Below, piece by piece: positions 43,097-51,073 of a stretch of 64,000 nt of DNA. Under the pieces are notes generated by a model. It saw only the letters and a program-made list of their open reading frames with translations, did not search any database and had not been told where the DNA came from. Location of the stretch: the NCBI RefSeq assembly GCF_001425575.1, contig NZ_LMRD01000013.1, forward strand, positions 1 through 64,000. Direction: 5' to 3'. The position numbers and the translations under genes are program-made. Source of the DNA: Aurantimonas sp. Leaf443 (GTDB lineage Bacteria > Pseudomonadota > Alphaproteobacteria > Rhizobiales > Rhizobiaceae). How positions within the stretch are numbered: position 1 is the first letter of the stretch; every line of letters begins with the position of its first letter.

Positions 43097-44167
43097 TCAG
43101 GACAGGCCTGCCTTTTCGGTCTGGAGCGCGAAGACGTCGGTCGGTGCGAAATGCAGCTCCACGCTCTCCCCGCGCCGGGGCGGCGGGGCGGCGGGATTGT
43201 TGAACGTGTCGGCGAGGATGGAGCCACCGGCGACCGAGAGCTTCAGGCGCACGACGGAGCCGAGGAAATGGGCGTCCTCGACGCGGCCCGAAAGCTGGTT
43301 GATGCGGGCGGGCGCGGCCTCGATCTTCACCGCCTCCGGGCGCAGCGCCAGCGTGACGGCGCTGCCGGGCGCGGCCTGCGGCGGCTCGGCGAGGACGATG
43401 CTCCGGCCTTCCACGCGCACGCGCGACCCGCCCTCGTAGACGCCCTCCAGAAGGCTGAGCGTGCCGACGAAGCCGGCCACGAAGCGCGAGCGCGGGCGGT
43501 TATAGATCTCGAAGGGCGCGCCGCTCTGCTCGATCCGCCCCTCGCTCATCACCACGATCCGGTCGGAGATCGAGAGCGCCTCTTCCTGGTCGTGGGTGAC
43601 GAAGATCGTGGTGATGCCGAGCTCGCGCTGCAGGGCGCGGATCTCCTCGCGCAGCGAGACGCGGATCTTGGCGTCGAGGGCCGAGAGAGGCTCGTCGAGG
43701 AGGAGGACGCGCGGCTGCACGGCGAGCGCCCGGGCGAGCGCCACGCGCTGCTGCTGGCCGCCGGAGAGCTGGTAGGGGTAGCGCTCGGCGACATGCGGCA
43801 GCTTGATGAGCGCCAGCATCTCCTTCACGCGGGCGGCGATCTCGGCCTTCGGGCGCCCGGCGACCTTGAGGCCGAAGGCGACGTTGCCGGCGATGGTGAG
43901 GTTGGGAAACAGCGCATAGGCCTGGAACACCATGCCGATGCGCCGGGCGTTGGGGGCGAGGTCCGTCACGTCCTGCCCGTCGATGACGATGCGCCCCGCG
44001 CTCGGCGTCTCGAAGCCGGCGATCATGCGCAGCATCGTCGTCTTGCCGCAGCCCGAGGGGCCGAGAAAGGTGACGAACTCGCCGCGCTCGACCGAGAGGT
44101 CGAAGCGGTCGACGACGGTCGTCGCCCCGAAATGCTTGGAGACGTCCTCGATCGTCAGAAAGCTCAT
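43097..44167 (-). CDS. ABC transporter ATP-binding protein (phosphonate/iron/polyamine class)
   Basis: The 356-residue ATPase has Walker A GPSGCGKTT, Q-loop MVFQAYALFP, signature LSGGQQQRVALARAL, Walker B VLLLDEPLSALD, the H-loop FVTHDQEEA, and a C-terminal TOBE domain (ALRPEAVKIE...). The start ATG overlaps the upstream permease stop as ATGA (44164-44167). The class includes PotA, FbpC and PhnT; the divergent phnM-phnN genes make a phosphonate such as 2-aminoethylphosphonate a possible cargo, but the sequence does not decide it. chrA follows after 8 nt. Confidence 0.92.
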   Translation of the reverse strand: MSFLTIEDVSKHFGATTVVDRFDLSVERGEFVTFLGPSGCGKTTMLRMIAGFETPSAGRIVIDGQDVTDLAPNARRIGMVFQAYALFPNLTIAGNVAFGLKVAGRPKAEIAARVKEMLALIKLPHVAERYPYQLSGGQQQRVALARALAVQPRVLLLDEPLSALDAKIRVSLREEIRALQRELGITTIFVTHDQEEALSISDRIVVMSEGRIEQSGAPFEIYNRPRSRFVAGFVGTLSLLEGVYEGGSRVRVEGRSIVLAEPPQAAPGSAVTLALRPEAVKIEAAPARINQLSGRVEDAHFLGSVVRLKLSVAGGSILADTFNNPAAPPPRRGESVELHFAPTDVFALQTEKAGLS

Positions 44168-44991
44168 GGCGCGGCCTTCCGGCGGAACGGGTTGGAGATG
44201 CGGCGGGGCGCGGCGACCGCGCCCGCCCTGCGCCCGCCGAAGAGCTGCAGGAGCCCCATGCAGGCCCAGGTGATGGCGAAGGCGATCATGGCGAGCGCGG
44301 CCGGCTCGTAGGCGCGGTTGGCGCCGACATTCTGCAGATACGGTCCGAAGGCCGGCCGGTTGAGGAGGCTCGCCAGGACGAACTCGCCGATGACGATGGC
44401 GAAGGTCAGGAAGGCGCCCGACAGGATGGCGGGCCGCACGTTGGGCAGGATGATGCGGGCGAGCACCGTGCGCCGGCTGGCGCCGAGGCTCTCGGCCGCC
44501 TCCGTCAGCGTGCGGATGTCGATCGCCGCGAGGCCCGTGTCCACCGCCCGGTACATGTAGGGCAGCGACAGGGTGACGTAGCCGAGCACGAGCAGGATGT
44601 TGGTGCCCGTCAGCGTCGCGGTGAAGGGCATGAGGGAGGAGGAGTTGTAGAGCCGCAGATAGCCGAAGACGAGGACGATGGGCGGGATCACCAGCGGCAG
44701 GAGCGTGACGAACTCGACGAGCGGGCGCAGGCGCGGCAGGCGCAGGCGCACCCAGTAGGCCGTCGGCACGATCAGCAGGACGCCGATGACGATGGTGGAG
44801 AGCGCGCAGACGACCGAGAAGGAGAAGCTCTGGCGGAAGCGCGCGTCGGCGAAGACGATGCGATAGGCCTCGAGACTGTAGGTCCCCCGCACCATGCGCA
44901 GCGAGAATTCGAGCGTCGCCACCAGCGGCAGCAGGAAATAGAGCGCGCCGAGGATCGTCACGATCCACGGCAGGACGCGGGAGGCCCTCAT
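44164..44991 (-). CDS. ABC transporter permease (second of pair)
   Basis: A 275-residue permease with six membrane helices and the EAA loop LTEAAESLGASRRTVLARIILP. It resembles PotC/PhnV-type permeases. Its ATG at 44991 overlaps the stop of the first permease as ATGA, and its own stop overlaps the ATPase start the same way, so three successive genes are translationally coupled. An in-frame GTG three codons upstream is possible but lacks support. Confidence 0.9.
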   Translation of the reverse strand: MRASRVLPWIVTILGALYFLLPLVATLEFSLRMVRGTYSLEAYRIVFADARFRQSFSFSVVCALSTIVIGVLLIVPTAYWVRLRLPRLRPLVEFVTLLPLVIPPIVLVFGYLRLYNSSSLMPFTATLTGTNILLVLGYVTLSLPYMYRAVDTGLAAIDIRTLTEAAESLGASRRTVLARIILPNVRPAILSGAFLTFAIVIGEFVLASLLNRPAFGPYLQNVGANRAYEPAALAMIAFAITWACMGLLQLFGGRRAGAVAAPRRISNPFRRKAAP

Positions 44992-45911
44992 CGCATCCAC
45001 CGTTCGGCCCGCCCGCGCAGCCAGATGTAGAGCCCGTTCGACAGGCCCGTGATGAGGATCATGCCGACCGCCAGCGCATAGCCGAGATTGGGATTGTAGA
45101 GCACGTCGCCGCGGATCTGCGCATAGAGGAGGATCGGCACGATGTTGAGCGAGGAGCCCGTCAGCGCATAGGCCGTGGCGATGGCGCCGAAGGCGTTGGC
45201 GAAGAGGAGGAGGAAGCAGCCCAGGAGGCTCGGCGCCAGCACCGGCAGCGCCACGAGGCGCCAGTACTGCCAGGTCGTGCCGCCGAGAATGGAGGCCGCC
45301 TCGCGCCATTCGCGCTTCAGCCCGTCCAGCGCCGGCGCGATGATGAGCACCATCAGCGGGATCTGGAAGTAGAGATAGGTGATCGTCAGCCCCCAGAAGG
45401 ACAGGAGGTTGAAGCCGAGCCGGTAGATGTTGACGCCGAAGACCTCGTTCAGGAACACGGTCACGAGGCCGAGCCGGCCGAGCGTGGCGAGGAAGGCGAA
45501 GGCAAGCGGCACGCCGGCGAAGTTCGAGGCGACGCCCGAGAAGGTGGTGAAGGCCGGCCGCAGGACGCGCGGCAGGCCGCCATGGACGATGGCATAGGCG
45601 AGCGCGAAGCCGATCAGCGCGCCGAGCGCGGCCGAGGCGAGCGAGATCTGGATGGAGATCTTATAGGCCGAGAGGATGTTGGGCTGCAGGAGCGCGGCGA
45701 AATTGGCCAGGGTGAAGGCGCCCGTCGGATCCTGGAAGGCGCCGATGGCGAGATAGAGCGTCGGGCCGACGAGGAAGAGCAGCGCGAAGAGGAGGAAGGG
45801 CACGACGCCGAGGAAGGACAGGTCGGCGCGCCGCTGTGATGACGCGGCGGGCGGTGCGGCAGGTGCCCTCGCTCCGGCATCGGCCGTCGGTCCGCTTGCG
45901 ATAGTGCTCAA
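44988..45911 (-). CDS. ABC transporter permease (first of pair)
   Basis: The 307-residue permease has a cytoplasmic Ala/Pro-rich N-terminus of about 30 residues and six membrane helices. The EAA-type loop is WREAASILGGTTWQYWRLVALP. It forms a heterodimer with the next permease. The gene starts 181 nt after the binding-protein gene stop, and that gap is packed with three strong hairpins, as expected for differential expression of binding protein and permeases. Confidence 0.9.
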   Translation of the reverse strand: MSTIASGPTADAGARAPAAPPAASSQRRADLSFLGVVPFLLFALLFLVGPTLYLAIGAFQDPTGAFTLANFAALLQPNILSAYKISIQISLASAALGALIGFALAYAIVHGGLPRVLRPAFTTFSGVASNFAGVPLAFAFLATLGRLGLVTVFLNEVFGVNIYRLGFNLLSFWGLTITYLYFQIPLMVLIIAPALDGLKREWREAASILGGTTWQYWRLVALPVLAPSLLGCFLLLFANAFGAIATAYALTGSSLNIVPILLYAQIRGDVLYNPNLGYALAVGMILITGLSNGLYIWLRGRAERWMR

Positions 45912-45992
45912 ACCCTCGTCCCCTCGGTCGAGGGCGGGCGGCGTCTCGAACGCCGCTTTCTCGCCCCTCTCGCCCCTCTCGTCGCCGCTGGC

Positions 45993-46061
45993 GCGGCCCC
46001 GAGGGCCGCCTCCCCTCCCCGCCCTGGGCGGGGGCCGGCGCGCCCCACGCGCGCCGGCCCC
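45993..46061 (-). other. Cluster of three intercistronic hairpins after the binding-protein gene
   Basis: Perfect stems in series: GCGGCCC-CGA-GGGCCGC (45993-46009), CCCCGCC-CTG-GGCGGGG (46017-46033) and GGGGCCGGCGCG paired with CGCGCCGGCCCC (46031-46042 with 46050-46061, 12 bp). The last two overlap by a few bases and are mutually exclusive. No T-run follows, so they are likely mRNA-stabilising or attenuating structures rather than a full terminator. Confidence 0.6.
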
Positions 46062-46092
46062 GCTTTCGTGCGGGCGCTGCGGTCCGTCAAGC

Positions 46093-47199
46093 CTACTGGA
46101 CGTTGGCGCCGACCGCCGCGTCCCACTTTTCGGTGATCTCCTTCTTCGACGCTTCCTGTTCGGCGAGCGTCGGGAAGACGGCGGCCTCGTAGGCGGCGGC
46201 CGGCGGCAGCTTGTCGAGAAGGTCCTGGGGGATCTTGCCGGCCTTGGCCATCGCGTTGAAGCGGATCGGGTGGCAGTAGCCCTTCAGCCAGCCGAGCTGG
46301 CCCTCGTCCGAATAGAGATATTCCATCCAGAGCTTGGCGGCGTTCGGATGCGGCGCGAAGGCGCTGATCGCCTGCACGTAGACGCCGGCGACGACGCCGG
46401 TCTTGGGCACCACGACCTCGACCTGCGGATTGCCCTTCAGCGTGTCGCGGTCGGACAGGGCGTTGTAGTCCCAGCGCACGATGATCGGGGTCGTGCCCTG
46501 CGCCAGCGAGGCGGACTTGCCGATGACGGGCACGAAATTGCCGGCCTTGTTCAGTTCGCCGAAGAAGGCGAGACCCTCGGCCGCCGCCTTCGAGGCGTCG
46601 CCGCCGGCGCGCGAGAGGCCGGCCGCGTAGACGCCCTGGATGGCCTGGTTGGCCGAGCGGGGATCGCCGGCGAGCGCGACCGAATTGGCGTATTCGGGCT
46701 TCAGGAGATCGGCCCAGTCCTGCGGCATGGTCTCCACGATGTCCTTGTTCACCTGGAAGGCGAGGACGCCGTAATAGTCGCCGTACCAATGGCCTTCGGC
46801 ATCCTTGGCGTCGTCGGGGATCTCGTCCCAGGTCGAGACCTTGTAGGGCTGCGTCAGGCCCTCGGCCTTGGCCATCGGGCCGAAGGAGAGGCCGACATCG
46901 ATGACGTCGGGCGCCTGCGGGCCGGTATTGCCCTTGTTGGCCTTGATCGCCTCGATCTCGTCGCCCGAGCCCGCATCCGGGTTCAGCTCGTTCACTTGGA
47001 GGCCGTACTTGGCCTTGAAGCCCTCGATCACGGCGCCGTAGCCGCACCAGTCGTGCGGCAGGGCGATCGTCGTCAGCTGGCCCTCGGCCTTGGCGGCCTT
47101 GACGAGCTCGTCCATCGAGGCGGTCTGCGCGAGTGCGGCGCCCGGCAGGAAGGACAGGAGCGCCACCGCGCAGACGCCACGCTTCAGGTTGTGTCTCAT
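46093..47199 (-). CDS. ABC transporter substrate-binding protein
   Basis: A 368-residue periplasmic binding protein with a Sec signal peptide cleaved near ALAQ (residue ~25). The mature N-terminus ASMDELVKAAKAEGQLTTIALPHDW fits the extracellular solute-binding family 1 / PotD-FbpA-PhnS group. It contains three cysteines or near-cysteine loops (DWCGYG, GYCHPIR) that may structure the ligand site. A GGGGGA ribosome binding site supports the ATG at 47199. It is the first gene of the operon with two permeases, ATPase and chrA, and is divergent from DUF1045-phnM-phnN. Ligand unresolved: phosphonate is the contextual guess. Confidence 0.88.
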   Translation of the reverse strand: MRHNLKRGVCAVALLSFLPGAALAQTASMDELVKAAKAEGQLTTIALPHDWCGYGAVIEGFKAKYGLQVNELNPDAGSGDEIEAIKANKGNTGPQAPDVIDVGLSFGPMAKAEGLTQPYKVSTWDEIPDDAKDAEGHWYGDYYGVLAFQVNKDIVETMPQDWADLLKPEYANSVALAGDPRSANQAIQGVYAAGLSRAGGDASKAAAEGLAFFGELNKAGNFVPVIGKSASLAQGTTPIIVRWDYNALSDRDTLKGNPQVEVVVPKTGVVAGVYVQAISAFAPHPNAAKLWMEYLYSDEGQLGWLKGYCHPIRFNAMAKAGKIPQDLLDKLPPAAAYEAAVFPTLAEQEASKKEITEKWDAAVGANVQ

Positions 47200-47577
47200 G
47201 TCGATCCCCCAGGGCAGACCGGCCGGGCCGGCGCCATCGCAAACTCAGATCCGCCGTTCGGCGCTCGCCCTCCCGACAGTGCGGGACATACGCGTCGCCC
47301 CTAGCAACGACGCATGACATCTGCATGTCGTTTCATCGCTGCCTCGGCATTCGGCACTTTGCGAGAGGAACCGTTTCCGCTCGGACGCGCAAGGGCAAAA
47401 TAGATCGGGCCACAGCGTTTCTTCCCATCCGGCGGCGACCATGCACTCTAGACTGGTCAAGTCTTGCGCGCATCTCTATCAGGACGCGGGTTCAACCCCG
47501 GAGCTGCGCGCGATGGACCTGAAACACACCGCCCCCGGTCGCCCTGCGGCCGCCCCGGCCACCGGCCGCTGACGCCG
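47200..47577. promoter_or_regulatory. Divergent control region between ABC operon and phn genes
   Basis: This 378-bp gap has no gene. It contains a perfect inverted repeat GACAT-CTGC-ATGTC (47316-47329), with weaker outer symmetry ACGAC...GTCGT around it. This is a plausible operator for a regulator shared by both transcription units. I did not find a convincing Pho box (tandem CTGTCAT-like repeats). Confidence 0.45.
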
Positions 47578-48258
47578 ATGCGCGCCGGCCTCTATTTCAC
47601 CCCTCCCCCGGGATCGAGCCTGACGCGCGCCGCCGCGCTCTGGCTCGGGCGCAACGCCTTCGACGGCGAGCCGACGCGCGCGCCCGATGAGACCCTCGAC
47701 CCGCTCGTCGCCGACCCCGCGCGCTACGGCTTCCACGCCACGATGAAGGCGCCCTTCCGCCTCGCCTCGGGTCTGGCGCTGGCCGAACTCGACGAGCGGC
47801 TCGCATCCTTCTGCGCCTCGCGCGATCCGGTGCGCATCGACTCCCTGGGGCTGGCCGAGATCGAGGGCTTCCTCGCCCTCGTGCCGAAGGAGCCGCCGGC
47901 ATCCCTCGCCGCGCTGGAGGAGGCGGTGGTCACCGCCTTCGAGCCCTTCCGCGCCCCCGCCAGCGAGCAGGATCTCGCCCGCCGGCGCCCGCATCTCCTG
48001 ACCGAGCGCCAGCGCGAGCATCTGGAGCGCTTCGGCTACCCTTACGTCCTCTCCGAGTTCCGCTTCCACATGACGCTGACCGGGCGGCTGGAGAAGGATG
48101 CGGCCAAGGCCGTGACGAAGCGGCTGCGCAAGGCGCTCGGCGATCTCGACGGCGCGCCGCGCACGATCGACAGCCTGGCGCTCTTCGTGGAACCCGCCCC
48201 CGGCGCGCCCTTCCGCGTCCACTCCCTCCACCCTTTCCGCAGCCCGACGAGACCCTGA
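47578..48258 (+). CDS. DUF1045 protein, 2H phosphoesterase-like, phosphonate-operon associated
   Basis: A 226-residue soluble protein of the DUF1045 family, long known as a phn-operon protein of alphaproteobacteria. Two HxT motifs, H53-A-T55 (GFHATMKAP) and H164-M-T166 (FHMTLTGR), about 110 residues apart, are the catalytic pairs of the 2H phosphoesterase superfamily. That superfamily opens cyclic phosphodiesters and 2'-5' bonds. In the C-P lyase pathway, PhnP opens 5-phosphoribosyl 1,2-cyclic phosphate; no PhnP is here, so DUF1045 may do this step (inference). The ATG at 47578 starts the conserved MRAGLYFTPPP. phnM follows after 5 nt. Confidence 0.88.
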   Translation: MRAGLYFTPPPGSSLTRAAALWLGRNAFDGEPTRAPDETLDPLVADPARYGFHATMKAPFRLASGLALAELDERLASFCASRDPVRIDSLGLAEIEGFLALVPKEPPASLAALEEAVVTAFEPFRAPASEQDLARRRPHLLTERQREHLERFGYPYVLSEFRFHMTLTGRLEKDAAKAVTKRLRKALGDLDGAPRTIDSLALFVEPAPGAPFRVHSLHPFRSPTRP

Positions 48259-48263
48259 GACCG

Positions 48264-49409
48264 ATGGCGGACGAAACGATCCTTGCCAATGCCCGCCTCG
48301 TCCTGCCGGGCGAGACCGTCCACGGCCATATCGTCCTGCGCGACGGGCTGATCGCGGCGGTCGACACGGGCGCGGCGCCCGCCGGCGCGGAGGACATGGG
48401 CGGCGACACGATCGTCGCCGGCCTCGTGGAGCTCCACACCGACCATATCGAGGGCCATTACATCCCGCGCCGCAACGTGTTCTGGAACCTCCTGGCGGCG
48501 ATCCAGGCCCATGACGCGCAGATCGCGACCTCGGGCATCACCACCGTCTTCGACGCGCTGCGCGTCGGCACGGACGACGACGCGGCGATGAACGCCGACC
48601 ATATGTCCGCGATGGCCGCCGCCATCGACCGCTCGGCGCGCGAGGGGCGGCTGCGGGCCGACCACTTCATCCACCTGCGCTGCGAGGTCTCCGCCGACGA
48701 CGGGCTGGAGGGCTTCCGCGCCATGGAGGACAGTCCGCGCCTGAAGCTCGTCTCGCTGATGGACCACGCGCCGGGCCAGCGCCAATATGCCGATCTCGCG
48801 CAATATCGCGGCTACTACCAGAAGAAGCTCGCCCTCACCGACGAGGCCTTCGAGACCTTCAGCGCGCGGCGCATCGCGCAGTCGCTCAGAAACGCCGGCC
48901 GCACGCGCGCGGCCGTCTGCGAGGCCTGCCACGCCCGCGGCATCGCCATCGCCTCCCACGACGACGCGACGCTCGCCCATGTCGCCGAATCGGCCGAACT
49001 CGGCGCCGCGCTCGCCGAGTTCCCGACGACGCTGGAGGCGGCGCGCGCCTCGCGCGAGGCCGGGCTCAAGGTGCTGATGGGCGGGCCCAACATCGTGCGC
49101 GGCGGCTCGCATTCGGGCAATGTCTCCGCGCTCGAGCTCTGGCGCGCCGGGCTCCTCGACATCCTCTCCTCCGACTACGTGCCCTTCAGCCTCCTGCAGT
49201 CCGCCTTCCTCCTGGCCGAGACGGGGGAGGCCAGCCTCAGCGAGGCGATGGCGCTCGTCTCGACCAATCCCGCGCGCGCCGTCGGGCTCGACGACCGCGG
49301 CGCCGTCGAGACGGGGCTTCGCGCCGATCTCGTGCGCGTGGCCACCAGCGGCGAGGGCGAGCCGCCGGTCGTGCGCGCCGTCTACCGGGAGGGGCGGCGT
49401 GTCGCCTGA
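48264..49409 (+). CDS. phnM: Alpha-D-ribose 1-methylphosphonate 5-triphosphate diphosphatase PhnM
   Basis: The 381-residue amidohydrolase-fold enzyme removes pyrophosphate from ribose 1-alkylphosphonate 5-triphosphate, the step before C-P lyase cleavage. Metal-binding HTDHIEGH (near residue 58), HLRCEVS, the later ASHDDAT histidine-aspartate pair and SSDYVPFS near the C-terminus match PhnM. Length is typical. It is the middle gene of DUF1045-phnM-phnN, separated by 5 nt from the first and overlapping the third by 11 nt. The lyase core genes phnGHIJKL are not in the window. Confidence 0.95.
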   Translation: MADETILANARLVLPGETVHGHIVLRDGLIAAVDTGAAPAGAEDMGGDTIVAGLVELHTDHIEGHYIPRRNVFWNLLAAIQAHDAQIATSGITTVFDALRVGTDDDAAMNADHMSAMAAAIDRSAREGRLRADHFIHLRCEVSADDGLEGFRAMEDSPRLKLVSLMDHAPGQRQYADLAQYRGYYQKKLALTDEAFETFSARRIAQSLRNAGRTRAAVCEACHARGIAIASHDDATLAHVAESAELGAALAEFPTTLEAARASREAGLKVLMGGPNIVRGGSHSGNVSALELWRAGLLDILSSDYVPFSLLQSAFLLAETGEASLSEAMALVSTNPARAVGLDDRGAVETGLRADLVRVATSGEGEPPVVRAVYREGRRVA

Positions 49410-49974
49410 GCGGGCCGCCGGCCGCCTCGTCGCCGTCGTCGGCCCGAGCGGGGCCGGCAAGGACACGCTCCTGCGCCTCGCCGCGCAGGCGCTGGCCGGG
49501 CGGCCGGACGTCGTCTTCGCCCGCCGCGTGGTCACGAGAGAGGCCGACGAGGCCGCCGAGGACCACGACGCGATGGAGCCGGACGCCTTCGCGGCCGCCA
49601 GCCGCGCCGGCGCCTTCTGCCTCGAATGGAGCGCGCACGGCCTGTCCTACGGCCTGCCGGCGAGCCTCCTCGAGACGGTGCGCGCCGGCGGCACGGTCGT
49701 CGCCAACCTCTCGCGCGAGCGGCTGCAGGCGGCGGCCGCGCGCTTTCCGCAGCTCGTCGTGGTGGAGGTCACGGCGCCGCGCGCCGTCCTCCTCGCCCGG
49801 CTCGGCGCGCGCGGGCGCGAGGAAGGGGCGGCGGTCGCCGCGCGGCTCGAGCGCAGCGTGGCGCTGCGCGTGCCGGAGGGCTGCGCCGCCCGCCACACGA
49901 TCCGCAACGACCGCGAGCCGGCGGCGGGAGCGGCCGAACTCGTCGCCATCATCGCGGACCGGCCCGCCGGATGA
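49399..49974 (+). CDS. phnN: Ribose 1,5-bisphosphate phosphokinase PhnN
   Basis: A 191-residue guanylate-kinase-like P-loop enzyme that makes PRPP from ribose 1,5-bisphosphate and ATP, returning C-P lyase sugar to metabolism. Walker A GPSGAGKDT and the FARRVVTRE region are present. The lid and base-binding segments follow (CLEWSAHGLSYGLP). The start is a GTG at 49399 inside the 3' end of phnM (11-nt overlap), preceded by GGGAGGGG; no ATG fits before the P-loop. Confidence 0.93.
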   Translation: MSPERAAGRLVAVVGPSGAGKDTLLRLAAQALAGRPDVVFARRVVTREADEAAEDHDAMEPDAFAAASRAGAFCLEWSAHGLSYGLPASLLETVRAGGTVVANLSRERLQAAAARFPQLVVVEVTAPRAVLLARLGARGREEGAAVAARLERSVALRVPEGCAARHTIRNDREPAAGAAELVAIIADRPAG

Positions 49975-50099
49975 TGCCGAAGTCAGCCGGCTTATGAAAA
50001 CCGCGCGGCCTGCGGTCGACGCCCTGCGAGAGGCCATTTTGCTTCGGCGCCCCATCGGCTAGATTGGCCGCGACGAAACGTCCGGGCGGATTCCTGCAG

Positions 50100-50978
50100 A
50101 TGACAGACAATGCGGTCACGAGATTCAGCGAGCATCGCGCCCAGCTCGGCGAGGGCCCGACCTACGATCCGGCGACGCGCACCGCCTTCTGGTTCGACAT
50201 CGAGGGCAAGGCGCTGTTCGAGAAGCGCGACGGCGCGGCGGAGGCCGTGCGCCACGCCCTGCCCTTCATGGCGAGCGCGCTCTGCGTCGTCGACGCCGCG
50301 CGCCAGCTGATCGCCGCCGAGGACGGGCTCTACCTGCGCGACACGGCGAGCGGCGCGCTCTCGCTGCATCTGCCGCTCGAGGCCGACGATCCGCAGACGC
50401 GCTCCAACGACGGCCGCACCCATCCGTCGGGCGCCTTGTGGATCGGCACGATGCACAAGGGCGGCGAGGCCGGGCGCGGCGCGATCTACTGGTACCGCAT
50501 GGGCGAGATCCGGCAGCTCTACCCGCGCATCGGCATTCCCAACGCCATCTGCTTCACCGCCGACGGGCGCCTCGCCTATTTCACCGACACCAAGGTCGGG
50601 CGCCTGATGAAGGTGGATTGCGATCCGCAGACCGGCCTGCCGACCGGCGAGCCGCGGCTCTTCCTCGACCATTCGGGCGGCGAGGGCGGGCTCGACGGCT
50701 CGGTCTGCGACGCCGAGGGCACCGTGTGGAACGCGCGCTGGGGCGCCGGAACGCTCGACGCCTACGCGCCGGACGGCACGCGCCTGCGCTCGATCGCGCT
50801 CGGCGCCCGCCAGGTCACCTGCCCGGCCTTCGTCGGGCCGAAGGCCGACCGCATCATCGTCACCTCCGCCTATTCCGGCCTCTCGGAGGCCGAGCGCGCC
50901 GCCGATCCCGACGCCGGCGCGACCTTCCTCGTCGACAGTCCCGTGTGCGGGCGGCACGATCCGGCCGTGGCGGTCTAG
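50100..50978 (+). CDS. SMP-30/gluconolactonase family protein
   Basis: A 292-residue six-bladed beta-propeller lactonase of the SMP-30/gluconolaconase/LRE family. Metal ligands are visible at E18 (QLGEGPTYD), in RSNDGRTHPSG, at the asparagine in RIGIPNAICFTADG, and in DGSVCDAEG. Members hydrolyse sugar lactones such as glucono- or arabinolactone in sugar oxidation routes. ATG 50100 begins the conserved region; a TTG-started longer frame at 50064 is unlikely. It follows phnN by 125 nt and precedes purU, with no sugar dehydrogenase adjacent; eda lies elsewhere in the window. Confidence 0.9.
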   Translation: MTDNAVTRFSEHRAQLGEGPTYDPATRTAFWFDIEGKALFEKRDGAAEAVRHALPFMASALCVVDAARQLIAAEDGLYLRDTASGALSLHLPLEADDPQTRSNDGRTHPSGALWIGTMHKGGEAGRGAIYWYRMGEIRQLYPRIGIPNAICFTADGRLAYFTDTKVGRLMKVDCDPQTGLPTGEPRLFLDHSGGEGGLDGSVCDAEGTVWNARWGAGTLDAYAPDGTRLRSIALGARQVTCPAFVGPKADRIIVTSAYSGLSEAERAADPDAGATFLVDSPVCGRHDPAVAV

Positions 50979-51073
50979 ACTCCGGCGCGGCGGTGGTGAA
51001 GGCGCGCCGGCTCGGCTAAGACGGCGCCCGAGCCTTCCCCGCCCGGCGCCAGGGCCGCCCCAAGGACCATCGC

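Noticed and set aside
47464-47577. Extended N-terminus for the DUF1045 protein
   Set aside because: The family begins MRAGLYF at 47578; the extra 38 residues are low-complexity and unconserved in type.
50979-51073. Glycine or THF riboswitch before purU
   Set aside because: The 95-bp gap shows no recognisable aptamer core or paired-helix layout.
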